Shown here: positions 9,701 to 17,287 of the stretch, in pieces | How the letters are laid out: every line of letters starts with the position of its first letter | Numbering within the stretch: the stretch's first letter is position 1 | NCBI GenBank assembly: GCA_905214795.1 | Contig: CAJMNM010000019.1 | Span: forward strand, 1-60,534 | DNA length: 60,534 nucleotides | From: an uncultured bacterium | Lineage (GTDB): Bacteria > Bacteroidota > Bacteroidia > Bacteroidales > Bacteroidaceae | Direction of reading: 5' to 3' | Made by a program: the position numbers and the translations under genes | Notes under the pieces: model-generated | What the model was told of the DNA's origin: nothing | What the model saw: the letters and a program-made list of their open reading frames with translations, nothing else | Database searches by the model: none

Positions 9701-10142
9701 GCTCCATATCAACCCAATATCCCATTTTATGACTTAAATCTGTCCATTCCTGGGTATACATCATTACATTCTTACGACATTTGCGGTTGTATTCTTCAAT
9801 TGATATTGACTTTCCAATATCTTCTTTCGTAATACCCAATTCTTTTTCGACACCAAGTTCTACAGGCAATCCATGCGTATCCCACCCGGCTTTTCGCTTC
9901 ACCTCATAGCCCTTCATAGTCTTAAAACGACAAAAAGTATCCTTTATAGAACGGGCCAGCACATGATGAATACCCGGATGTCCGTTTGCAGAAGGCGGAC
10001 CTTCAAAGAAAATGAATGAAGGGCAACCTTCGCGTTCTGTCATACTTTTATGGAAGATGTCTGCATCATCCCATTGTTTCAAAACCTCTTTATTTACCTG
10101 CGAAAGGTTCAATTGTGTGCGTTCCGCAAATTTCTTAGTCAT
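6720..10142 (-). CDS. ileS: Isoleucyl-tRNA synthetase, type with GXHH signature
   Basis: A 1140-residue class Ia synthetase that charges tRNA-Ile. Blocks seen in order: FFEGPPSANGHPGIHH at about 45-60, the CP1 editing domain (AWTTTPWTLPSN and EDGTGIVHIAPTFG), KMSKRLGN at about 687-694, the anticodon-binding domain (DRWILSELNSLV) and a long C-terminal extension. The HIGH signature is replaced by GIHH, the swapped GXHH form described in mupirocin-hyperresistant IleRS2 enzymes. I use the ATG at 10142: the -7 box TATTTTTG at 10190-10183 lies within the upstream in-frame extension, so the 39 extra codons would be untranscribed. It heads an operon with the DksA-like gene, lspA, the DUF4296 gene and the small unknown gene. 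Confidence 0.96.
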   Translation of the reverse strand: MTKKFAERTQLNLSQVNKEVLKQWDDADIFHKSMTEREGCPSFIFFEGPPSANGHPGIHHVLARSIKDTFCRFKTMKGYEVKRKAGWDTHGLPVELGVEKELGITKEDIGKSISIEEYNRKCRKNVMMYTQEWTDLSHKMGYWVDMEHPYITYDNKYIETLWWLLKQLYNKGYLYKGYTIQPYSPAAGTGLSSHELNQPGCYRDVKDTTVTAQFRMLDPKPEMAEWGTPYFLAWTTTPWTLPSNTALCVGPKIEYVAIRTYNMYTGSPITVVMAKARIGAYFNPQGENMDLATYKHGDKIIPYQIVGNYSGAELVGMRYEQLMPWVNPGENAFRVIPGDYVTTEDGTGIVHIAPTFGADDAQVAKAAGIPPLQLVNKKGELRPMVDLTGKFYQIEDLDEAFLSEKVNVELYREWAGKFVKNAYDPQKTDKDETLDIEICMNMKQSNQAFKIEKHIHNYPHCWRTDKPILYYPLDSWFIKSTAAKERMIELNKTINWKPASTGTGRFGKWLENLNDWNLSRSRYWGTPLPIWRSETGEEICIGSLEELNEEIEKSVKAGVMSHNPLTEKGFIPGDYSQENYDKIDLHRPFVDDILLVSESGKPMKRETDLIDVWFDSGAMPYAQIHYPFEHKAEFDGRQVFPADFIAEGVDQTRGWFFTLHAIATMVFDSVAYKAVISNGLVLDKNGNKMSKRLGNAVDPFGAIEKYGSDAVRWYMITNSSPWDNLKFDEAGVQEVSRTFFGKLFQTYSFLTMYANVDHWTFAEAEVPMTERPEIDRWILSELNSLVKNVDTCYSEYEPTKAGRLIESFVIDNVSNWFVRLSRKRFWGNAMSTDKLSAYQTLYTCLETVAKLMAPIAPYYADRLYSDLTQATGRDKSLSIHLAAFPVCDESKIDKALEYRMELAQQITSMVLSLRKKEKIIVRQPLQCISIPAVNERQQQSIEAVKQLILDEVNVKELKFMEGNGMLVKKVKCNFRTMGKKFGKLMKIVAASVDSLSQEQIAELEKNGQISLQLSSGDTVQIEAVDVEIFSEDIPGWTVANEGNLTVALDIVVTDELRTEGVAREIVKRIQNLRKESGFEITDRIAIHLTHSEYTDRAVNDYKDYICGQVLANTIDLSEHLQNPTILDFDEYTVQVEIEKV

Positions 10143-10182
10143 ATTTAATATGTTACGCTTTATCTTTCTATATAAATTGCCG

Positions 10183-10214
10183 CAAAAATACAATTTTTTT
10201 TCAGAATAGAAAAA
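10183..10214 (-). promoter_or_regulatory. Promoter of the ileS operon
   Basis: Minus strand: near-consensus TTTT at 10214-10211, a 20-bp spacer, and a perfect -7 box TATTTTTG at 10190-10183. The start site is expected near 10176, giving a leader of about 35 nt. No T-box is expected in this phylum and none fits in the leader. Confidence 0.65.
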
Positions 10215-10297
10215 TATACGCACATAAACTAACATAATAAGAACTATACTGATAAACAAGAATAATACAGTATATTAAGGAAGATCCATAATACAAT

Positions 10298-10330
10298 ATA
10301 AAAGGGCGTACTTAAAAAGCACGCCCTTCT
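10298..10330 (-). terminator. Terminator of the FAS1/SusCD operon
   Basis: The stem AAGGGCGT (10302-10309) pairs with ACGCCCTT (10321-10328). On the minus strand the stem is followed by TTTTATATT. It sits 25 bp after the last SusD stop codon and closes the 17-kb operon. Confidence 0.8.
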
Positions 10331-10354
10331 CTAATTAAACCTTTTAAATTTAAA

Positions 10355-12244
10355 TTAGTTCACGTTTGGACCAATTTTTCCTTGCCAACTAATAAACCAA
10401 TTATCTTTATTTGACAAATCAGTAGATATTGTTTTACCGGCTGCTGCTGCACGAGCTTTGATAGGTTCGCTCAACCATGTTGCATCATGACGATAGCCAA
10501 AACGCATTAAATCATAATAACGCTTTCCTTCAAAACAGCTTTCCAAAGCCATCTCGTCCAACAATAACTTATCTACCGCTAATTGTTCTTTTTCCAAAGC
10601 CTCTGGCGTGTTTCTCCATTCAATTCGAGCCATTCTTTCAATCAACTTGGGATCCTTATCTGCATTTGCCGGATCAGCCTTTAACTCAGCCAATATAGTT
10701 TTGTAATAAGTAGAATCCGCAGGATAAGTATAATATGGATTCTTTTCTGTATATCCACATCCACGAGAATGGATACCAATATCATAACTGCTCAAAGTTC
10801 CGCCAGCTCCGTTACGTGCAACAAAATTGTTTTCCATTACATCAGCCTTATTAAAGATATTTTCGAGCATCAAACTATCGGTTGTATTACAATATGATGC
10901 GACACTGTCACGAAGAACCTTTGTACTCAAACCGGTTGCCAAAACTGCATATGCAAAACGTGGATAACCGGCATTGTTCATAGCTTCAGCTAAACGCAAA
11001 TACAAATCTGTCTTACGATAAATCCATACATGACGCATATCCACTTTACTTACTGTCTGGAATGAATAATCTGAAACTGAAGAAGTTGACCAATTTGCGA
11101 AAAGTCGTAAATCACCGTTCTGATATGACTCATCAAATATCGGTAAATCATAAATTGAACCATCTGCAGCTACCAGATTATAAATCTGGCTTCTACTCAA
11201 ATCAAATAAGCTCTGAGAAGGGCTTAAAGAATATTGTGTTGTTGATGAATTATTATACAGACCTCTTATCTCACTATAATTACCGGACGCAGAAGCTGAA
11301 TCCATAGGAATTGCGGTTACCAAATCAGCTGTAGAGTAAGTACTTATTGATGATGAAAACAAACCACTGTAGCCACCCGCTAACGGAATAAATGTTCCTG
11401 CCGATGGAATATCTATTATTGTAGCAGAATTATTATCTATATGATAGATATTTTTCTTTGATCCGTCACCTAAAACTTTCTCAGCAGTAATCCATGTATA
11501 ATAACATTTTGCAGCCTCCAAATAATCCGACTGATTTTTCGTCACAGAGGCACGCCACAAATACAAATCACCCAACACAACCTCTGTCGGGAAGAAACAA
11601 TTTGCCAGATATACAGTTCCAACAGATTTTAAAGACGGGAAGTCAACGTTACGGTAAGGGATCAAATCCTCTATAAAATAACTGCATATTTCAGCGATTC
11701 CCTTACGTGTATTTACCTTTTCTACATCCGACTCCTTCAAAATTGGATCTGTATAGAAAGGCACTTTACCATAATTCAATGCCAATTGAAGATAAACCCA
11801 GGCACGAATTGTTTTAATCTGTGCGTACTCTTTCTCAAAAATATAATTACCTCGGTTATCTCTTGCTGTAGTATCCGCGTAAGCAAGGAAATAATTACAA
11901 TTGTTTATAATGTTATAGTAATCCCGTGGATTATTATATTTATTATTCTCAGAAATTGCATTTAAATCAAAATTAGCTATATCCTGCAAATCTTTATATG
12001 CTGAAGAGCTAACGTTAACAAGATCACCTCGCACTTCACCCAAAATATTTGTACGGTCAGCTACGGTTTGAAGTTGGGCTATAATGCCAACTAATGAATT
12101 AGCTGTATCGGCCGGAGTCTTCAAATGGTCTTCATCATAAATAACATAATCAGAATCCATTGTCAACATATCCTCACATGAGCATAATGCCCCTGTGAAA
12201 GCTCCGAACAACAATGTTTTAACTATATAAGACTTGAATTTCAT
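10355..12244 (-). CDS. SusD/RagB-family outer-membrane lipoprotein (pair 1)
   Basis: A 629-residue surface lipoprotein, the substrate-binding lid partner of the SusC-type transporter encoded just upstream. The ATG at 12244 opens a signal peptide ending ALCSC with lipidated Cys23; the TTG three codons upstream is not needed. It has the helical TPR-like SusD pattern (YYNIINNCNYFLAYAD, then IRAWVYLQLALNYGKVPF) and the typical C-terminal block LESCFEGKRYYDLMRFGYRHD. It is longer than the usual 500-570 residues because of an insertion around 240-330 rich in Ser and Thr. Its ligand is unknown. It is the last cistron of the seven-gene operon, 11 bp after its SusC. Confidence 0.92.
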   Translation of the reverse strand: MKFKSYIVKTLLFGAFTGALCSCEDMLTMDSDYVIYDEDHLKTPADTANSLVGIIAQLQTVADRTNILGEVRGDLVNVSSSAYKDLQDIANFDLNAISENNKYNNPRDYYNIINNCNYFLAYADTTARDNRGNYIFEKEYAQIKTIRAWVYLQLALNYGKVPFYTDPILKESDVEKVNTRKGIAEICSYFIEDLIPYRNVDFPSLKSVGTVYLANCFFPTEVVLGDLYLWRASVTKNQSDYLEAAKCYYTWITAEKVLGDGSKKNIYHIDNNSATIIDIPSAGTFIPLAGGYSGLFSSSISTYSTADLVTAIPMDSASASGNYSEIRGLYNNSSTTQYSLSPSQSLFDLSRSQIYNLVAADGSIYDLPIFDESYQNGDLRLFANWSTSSVSDYSFQTVSKVDMRHVWIYRKTDLYLRLAEAMNNAGYPRFAYAVLATGLSTKVLRDSVASYCNTTDSLMLENIFNKADVMENNFVARNGAGGTLSSYDIGIHSRGCGYTEKNPYYTYPADSTYYKTILAELKADPANADKDPKLIERMARIEWRNTPEALEKEQLAVDKLLLDEMALESCFEGKRYYDLMRFGYRHDATWLSEPIKARAAAAGKTISTDLSNKDNWFISWQGKIGPNVN

Positions 12245-12255
12245 AATGTTCAAAA

Positions 12256-15200
12256 TTAAAGGTTTATTTTAATACCAATAACAAAGTTTCGGCTGTTTGC
12301 TAACAATCCTCTGTCGATACCCTGTTCAAGCACACTATTGCCCAATGAGAATTCCGGATCAGCACCTAAATATTTTGTCAATGTAAATACATTATTAGCC
12401 TGTCCCCAGAATGTCAATCCATGGATATAGGTATTGTTAATCGGTAAATTATAACTCAATGTTATAGTTTTAAGACGAAGATAGCTACCGTCTTCAATCC
12501 AGCGATCACTGAATCGCGCATTACCCATCGGATCATCCCATGTTACTTTGGGGATATTTGTCTTCTGACCTTCATAAGTCCAACGCGCATTAAGAGCACT
12601 TGTCTGATTAAAGAACTTGCTTCCACTTTCCAACTGAGAACGGACGTAATTATATACATCATTACCTAAACTATAATTGAAATTAACATCCAAACGAATA
12701 CGCTTGTAACTCAAAGAGGTGAAAATATTACCATAAATATCCGGATTAGGATCACCTATTACCTGCATATCTTTTTCATTAATTTCTTTGTTTCCGTCTA
12801 AATCTTGGAATTTTACATCTCCGGCTCCAAAGTACAACTTATCTACACCGTTTTCAGCCATAACATATAAACCATCCTGCTTTGCCTCAGCAGAAGTGGC
12901 ATATACACTCGTTCCTGAAGCTGTTGTTGCAGTCTTGTAACCATAGAATACACCAACCGGCAAACCTACCTGGGAACGTATTGTAGCACCATAATATTCA
13001 TGATCGACATAATTCTTGCCATCTACAGAAGGAAGCTCTGTCAATTCATTTTTATAGTGTGCTGCACTTGCGCCTAATTCCCAGTTCCAATCACCCTTTG
13101 AAAGTAAATGTGCATTAAAGCTTACATCAAATCCCTGGTTCTTCAAAGCACCACCGTTAGTCCAATTGTTTTCAAGACCTGTAATAAAATCAAGTTCTTT
13201 CAGAGTCAGCAGATTATCAGTCTTACTATTGAAGTAATTGAACTTAACATTCAAACGATTCTTCAAGAAGTTCATATCTAAACCAACGTTGAAACGACGC
13301 GTCGTCTCCCATTGTATCTCTGTATTTCCGATATTACCCAAAACTAAACCGTTAGATTGATCCAGGAATAACAGACTCTCAAAATATGAACGTGAAGCGT
13401 CAAATTCAATACCATCATTACCGCTAATTCCATAACCGGCAACAAGCTTTACATAGTCTATGCCCTTCACATCAAACCAGTCTTCATTTGTCAAAACCCA
13501 ACCGGCCTGAATACTTGGGAAAACTCCCCAGGGCACACCACATGCCTTAAAACCATCTTTAGCATCCTTTCCAAAACGAGAAGAACTTTCTACGGCTAAA
13601 TCACCTTGCAAATAATAACGCTCTTTGTAGTTATATTTAGCTTGTGCATACCATGTTAAAGAAGCCCAGTCATTAGTCGCACCGGATGAACTTCTTTGTG
13701 AAGTCTGGTCAATAAATGGCAATTTATCATTACCGGTATTATAACCTAACTGTGTATTGACATCATAACCATCATACATATAACGGAAACCGCCCATCAA
13801 ATCTATCAAATGAGCACCATATCTATTACCCCAGTTTACTTTGGTATCACTTGTAATAGAATTTTGAGATGAATATAGAGAACGAATTTCATTGTCCATA
13901 TATTCACCGATTGATGCTACATAATATGACGGCACACCACTCATTGGCACATAATACTTGTCATTAGTATTTGTCAACGTATAGCTAAACAAGGAACTGA
14001 TTGACAGTTTATCGTTTACAACCCATTTAGGTGTTACAGCTATATTAACCAAACTGTTCTCAAAACGGTTCTTGTTCTCTGCTGTACCATACTCGTTTAT
14101 AGCACAAGGATTAGCCAACTTATAGTTAACTCCACTAATATGTGACAAGGCTTCATCCAGATAATCTTCATCCTCTATATCATAACGGATGTTTGAAATC
14201 TGGCCATTTGCAAACATATAAGGACTTAACATAGGACTCTTAATCAAGCCCAAATAATTGATTGAAGTGACTGTTCCGTTATCATAACTCTCAGGTGCCC
14301 CCTGATCTTTAAGATTACGTGTCGTATTGCTAAAAGACGCGTCAAAACGTATAAAGAAATGCTTGCTTAACTCAATATCAGTGTTAAATCTAACATTCAA
14401 ACGATCCATATCGTTTTCTTCCAAAGTACTTTGCGCACTGTTATAACCTAAAGATAAGTTATAACTTGCAACTTCACCACCTCCTTGTACACTTATACCA
14501 TAGTTCTGAGAAAAGGCCTCACGATAAAGATAGTCGTTCCAGTTGGTATTATTATTATACTTATTATAATAATAGTTTGTTTCCGAATTAGAATCCAGGA
14601 ACTTAAAGTATGTAGAATTAGTTCCTGTTGTCTGAAGCAATTCAGAAGCATACGTCTTAAACTGAGAACCACTTAATAATGAATATGATTTTGGCAATAA
14701 CGTAATTCCGGCTGATACTGTCGCATCAATTTTTGTTGCTAAACTCTTGTTACGCTTTGTCTGAATTAAAATTACGCCATTAGCTCCTTTAGCTCCATAA
14801 ATAGCTGTACCATTCTTCATAACCTCTACCTTCTCAATATCATTTACATTTAATGATGTTAAGATATCATTATAGAAGCCATCGTGAATCATAGTACGCT
14901 CATATTGCTGATCTAAAATAACTCCATCAACAACAACAAGAGGCTGTGCATTACTATATAAAGAATTGATACCGTCAATACTCATATAGTTTCCGATACC
15001 TGGTGTTCCACCACGAGAAATTGTTCGCACTGCAGCACCTAACTGATTACCGATTTCTGATGTAATATTTAATTCTGAACTATACTCAAAATTACTGATT
15101 GAAGCATTGTTCATGATGTTTATATCCTTCTCATACTTATTACTTACTACAGAGGGATACATAACAATATCAGACAATAAACCGGAACCATTCAATCCGA

Positions 15201-15510
15201 CTCTAATCATATTATGATCAGGAGCTGTAATAATCAAAGCAGAAGCATTTACCGGTACATTAAGCGTAAATGTACCGTCCTCATTTGATAAGGTACTGTA
15301 CTTTGAATATCCGCTAACAGTAACCAAAGCACCTGCTAAAGGAGACTGCGTCATAGTGCTGGTTACACGTCCGCTTACAGAACGTAACTTCACATCGCTT
15401 TCTTCTGCTTTATTATGTGCATTGTCTAAATTCTCTGGCACAACTTCCTGCGCTCCTGCACTAAAAGTGGCCATCATGAACGCCAGACAAAAATATTTAT
15501 ATTTCTTCAT
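12256..15510 (-). CDS. SusC/RagA-family TonB-dependent transporter (pair 1)
   Basis: A 1084-residue outer-membrane TonB-dependent barrel. Signal peptide through SAGAQ, then a charged linker, a carboxypeptidase-regulatory-like beta domain at about 43-115 (VSGRVTSTMTQSPLAGALV), a plug with the SusC signature LVVVDGVI and the YGAKGANGVILIQTK block ending near residue 252, and a barrel ending in aromatic GIKINL. The plug N-terminus (residues about 120-160) is more divergent than in the second SusC of this operon: the usual LDEVVVVGYG-type sequence is replaced by DINIMNNASISNFEYS. It should form a pedal-bin complex with the downstream SusD. No anti-sigma-interacting STN domain is present, which fits the absence of a sigma/anti-sigma pair nearby. 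Confidence 0.93.
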   Translation of the reverse strand: MKKYKYFCLAFMMATFSAGAQEVVPENLDNAHNKAEESDVKLRSVSGRVTSTMTQSPLAGALVTVSGYSKYSTLSNEDGTFTLNVPVNASALIITAPDHNMIRVGLNGSGLLSDIVMYPSVVSNKYEKDINIMNNASISNFEYSSELNITSEIGNQLGAAVRTISRGGTPGIGNYMSIDGINSLYSNAQPLVVVDGVILDQQYERTMIHDGFYNDILTSLNVNDIEKVEVMKNGTAIYGAKGANGVILIQTKRNKSLATKIDATVSAGITLLPKSYSLLSGSQFKTYASELLQTTGTNSTYFKFLDSNSETNYYYNKYNNNTNWNDYLYREAFSQNYGISVQGGGEVASYNLSLGYNSAQSTLEENDMDRLNVRFNTDIELSKHFFIRFDASFSNTTRNLKDQGAPESYDNGTVTSINYLGLIKSPMLSPYMFANGQISNIRYDIEDEDYLDEALSHISGVNYKLANPCAINEYGTAENKNRFENSLVNIAVTPKWVVNDKLSISSLFSYTLTNTNDKYYVPMSGVPSYYVASIGEYMDNEIRSLYSSQNSITSDTKVNWGNRYGAHLIDLMGGFRYMYDGYDVNTQLGYNTGNDKLPFIDQTSQRSSSGATNDWASLTWYAQAKYNYKERYYLQGDLAVESSSRFGKDAKDGFKACGVPWGVFPSIQAGWVLTNEDWFDVKGIDYVKLVAGYGISGNDGIEFDASRSYFESLLFLDQSNGLVLGNIGNTEIQWETTRRFNVGLDMNFLKNRLNVKFNYFNSKTDNLLTLKELDFITGLENNWTNGGALKNQGFDVSFNAHLLSKGDWNWELGASAAHYKNELTELPSVDGKNYVDHEYYGATIRSQVGLPVGVFYGYKTATTASGTSVYATSAEAKQDGLYVMAENGVDKLYFGAGDVKFQDLDGNKEINEKDMQVIGDPNPDIYGNIFTSLSYKRIRLDVNFNYSLGNDVYNYVRSQLESGSKFFNQTSALNARWTYEGQKTNIPKVTWDDPMGNARFSDRWIEDGSYLRLKTITLSYNLPINNTYIHGLTFWGQANNVFTLTKYLGADPEFSLGNSVLEQGIDRGLLANSRNFVIGIKINL

Positions 15511-15534
15511 TGTATTCTACCTTTTTATTCGACA

Positions 15535-17262
15535 TTAATTTTCATTTTCATCTGTTTCCAAGACAGGCCGTGGAACAAGAATTATCTTATCAATCAAAAG
15601 TCTGCGCGCAAACTTATTATTATTGATTTCACTTGTAGTGGCTACTGATTTTAAAATCAATCTTACACGAATAACCTCATCATTATAACCGCAAACCTTC
15701 GTAGTAAATCCCTCCGGTTTAGAGACAGTTAACGTATCCATTTTTGTTCCGTCTACTATCATATTGGTTGTCAAATTAGAAGGTTTTGCAAAATCTGTTG
15801 ATGTGGTAGTATTATACATTTCTATTTGAGCCGTGACTTTACGGTTAAGTGTATCTTTTGAATTTATATCCTGAGCTTTACCTGTTGCAAAAACCACTTT
15901 AATATCATATGGTATATTTGACAGAATATTAGGTATATCAAAAGTTACAGAAGGCTGACGGCGAGAAGCAATCTGATTATTATCATCAACAATCAAATAT
16001 GCCTCATTTGAAACATCGTACTTCGAAGTGTTACCGGTTCTGACAACCGTTGCAGTCTTAGTCTTCTTCGCCGCTTCACTATCTTCCGATGTTCCTACTG
16101 AAAAACGCATTGTATTCTCGGCTTCAATTTCTATTGGCCTTACAAACGAGAAAGAAGGTTCAATTCTCCAATCCTTCATCTTATAAACGTAACCATTACT
16201 TGCTTCAAATGGTTCATCCAATCCCGCCAATAAGCCATTACCCGTAAACGGTTTCTCAAAATAATTATAACCGTGATAAGTATCCTTGACACTATATGCA
16301 GTAGAACATAAAGAATCATTTGCATGCTGGTTATACGGACTATTCATGTTGAAGAAAAGATCGTTAATAATAGCACTTCTGACATATTCATACTGATATT
16401 CGCGGTATTTTGGAAGCATAGTTGCATTTCGTGTATTATAATCAAAATACTGACCATATTTCTCCAACTGCTCACGCCAGATTTTATTTGTAGGAGCAAC
16501 GAACAGATATGAACTATCCTCGACATTTATCTCGCCCTTTGAAATAAACAAAGGGTTATATAAATAGGTTACGGAATCCAAATAAACTATTTCTCCGTCA
16601 ACAACTCCACCCGGCACACTCGCGTCCGCATCAAAATAGTATTCGTTATAAGATGCAAAATATTTTGCAATACTGTCCAAGCCATTGTCACCGATACTGT
16701 CAGCCTGTAATCTTTCCCATATATTGGGGAAGAAAGCTTCTTCATCGGTTAGTTTATACATGAAACCGTTTCGTGCAGGAACACCATAATTCTGAACAAT
16801 ATCAACATTGTTATTAAACTTCGATGAATTCACCACCATAAATTTACCATTCATCATTTTAATGGTGTCATTGTCGCTCGATAACTGATGATTAAATAAT
16901 GCAATATGATTTCGTACAAACTGATTAATCATAGAATTATCATCATCTTTTACGTTCTTTGACTTTTCAGCATTATACAGATTAATTAACTCGTCAGCAC
17001 GACTATCTGATATTTTTGGTGCCCATACGGTATACACCTGCTGTGCATTTAAAATCTTGTCATATCCACAAGCTGTCAGAACTTTATTAAAAGGCGCCAA
17101 CTCCGGATCCTGCTGCATTACTTCCCACAAGGTCTCATTTGAAGCCACACCTGCATCAGATTTATAATGGTCATCCCATGTATCTGTACAAGATGCACAA
17201 CCTAGAGCAACGGCAAATGCCGCTACTCCAAGCTTCGCTAAATATAATTGCTTAATATTCAT
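15535..17262 (-). CDS. Fasciclin (FAS1)-domain lipoprotein, 575 aa
   Basis: A predicted surface lipoprotein. The ATG at 17262 opens a signal peptide ending in LGCASC, so the lipidated Cys is 22 or 25; upstream in-frame codons overlap the preceding gene and are rejected. Residues about 40-170 have the FAS1 fold pattern: ETLWEVMQQDPELAPFNKVL, then VYTVWAP, NHIALFN and NGKFMVVNSSKFN. A second, looser FAS1-like segment covers about 180-340. The C-terminal about 200 residues form a beta-sandwich-like module beginning IEIEAENTMRFSVG and ending LLIDKIILVPRP, resembling sugar- or protein-binding modules attached to surface lipoproteins. FAS1 domains are generally adhesive. It lies between the other FAS1 gene and SusC pair 1, with 24-bp gaps. 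Confidence 0.8.
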   Translation of the reverse strand: MNIKQLYLAKLGVAAFAVALGCASCTDTWDDHYKSDAGVASNETLWEVMQQDPELAPFNKVLTACGYDKILNAQQVYTVWAPKISDSRADELINLYNAEKSKNVKDDDNSMINQFVRNHIALFNHQLSSDNDTIKMMNGKFMVVNSSKFNNNVDIVQNYGVPARNGFMYKLTDEEAFFPNIWERLQADSIGDNGLDSIAKYFASYNEYYFDADASVPGGVVDGEIVYLDSVTYLYNPLFISKGEINVEDSSYLFVAPTNKIWREQLEKYGQYFDYNTRNATMLPKYREYQYEYVRSAIINDLFFNMNSPYNQHANDSLCSTAYSVKDTYHGYNYFEKPFTGNGLLAGLDEPFEASNGYVYKMKDWRIEPSFSFVRPIEIEAENTMRFSVGTSEDSEAAKKTKTATVVRTGNTSKYDVSNEAYLIVDDNNQIASRRQPSVTFDIPNILSNIPYDIKVVFATGKAQDINSKDTLNRKVTAQIEMYNTTTSTDFAKPSNLTTNMIVDGTKMDTLTVSKPEGFTTKVCGYNDEVIRVRLILKSVATTSEINNNKFARRLLIDKIILVPRPVLETDENEN

Positions 17263-17287
17263 TTCAATTCTGATTAAATGGTTAATA

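Noticed and set aside
10160..10182. T-box leader for ileS
   Set aside because: The leader is only about 35 nt, too short, and no specifier or T-box sequence is seen; T-boxes are not expected in this phylum.
10143..10259. N-terminal extension of IleRS
   Set aside because: The -7 box at 10183-10190 lies within it, and all IleRS sequences I know begin close to the KFAERTQLNLSQ segment.
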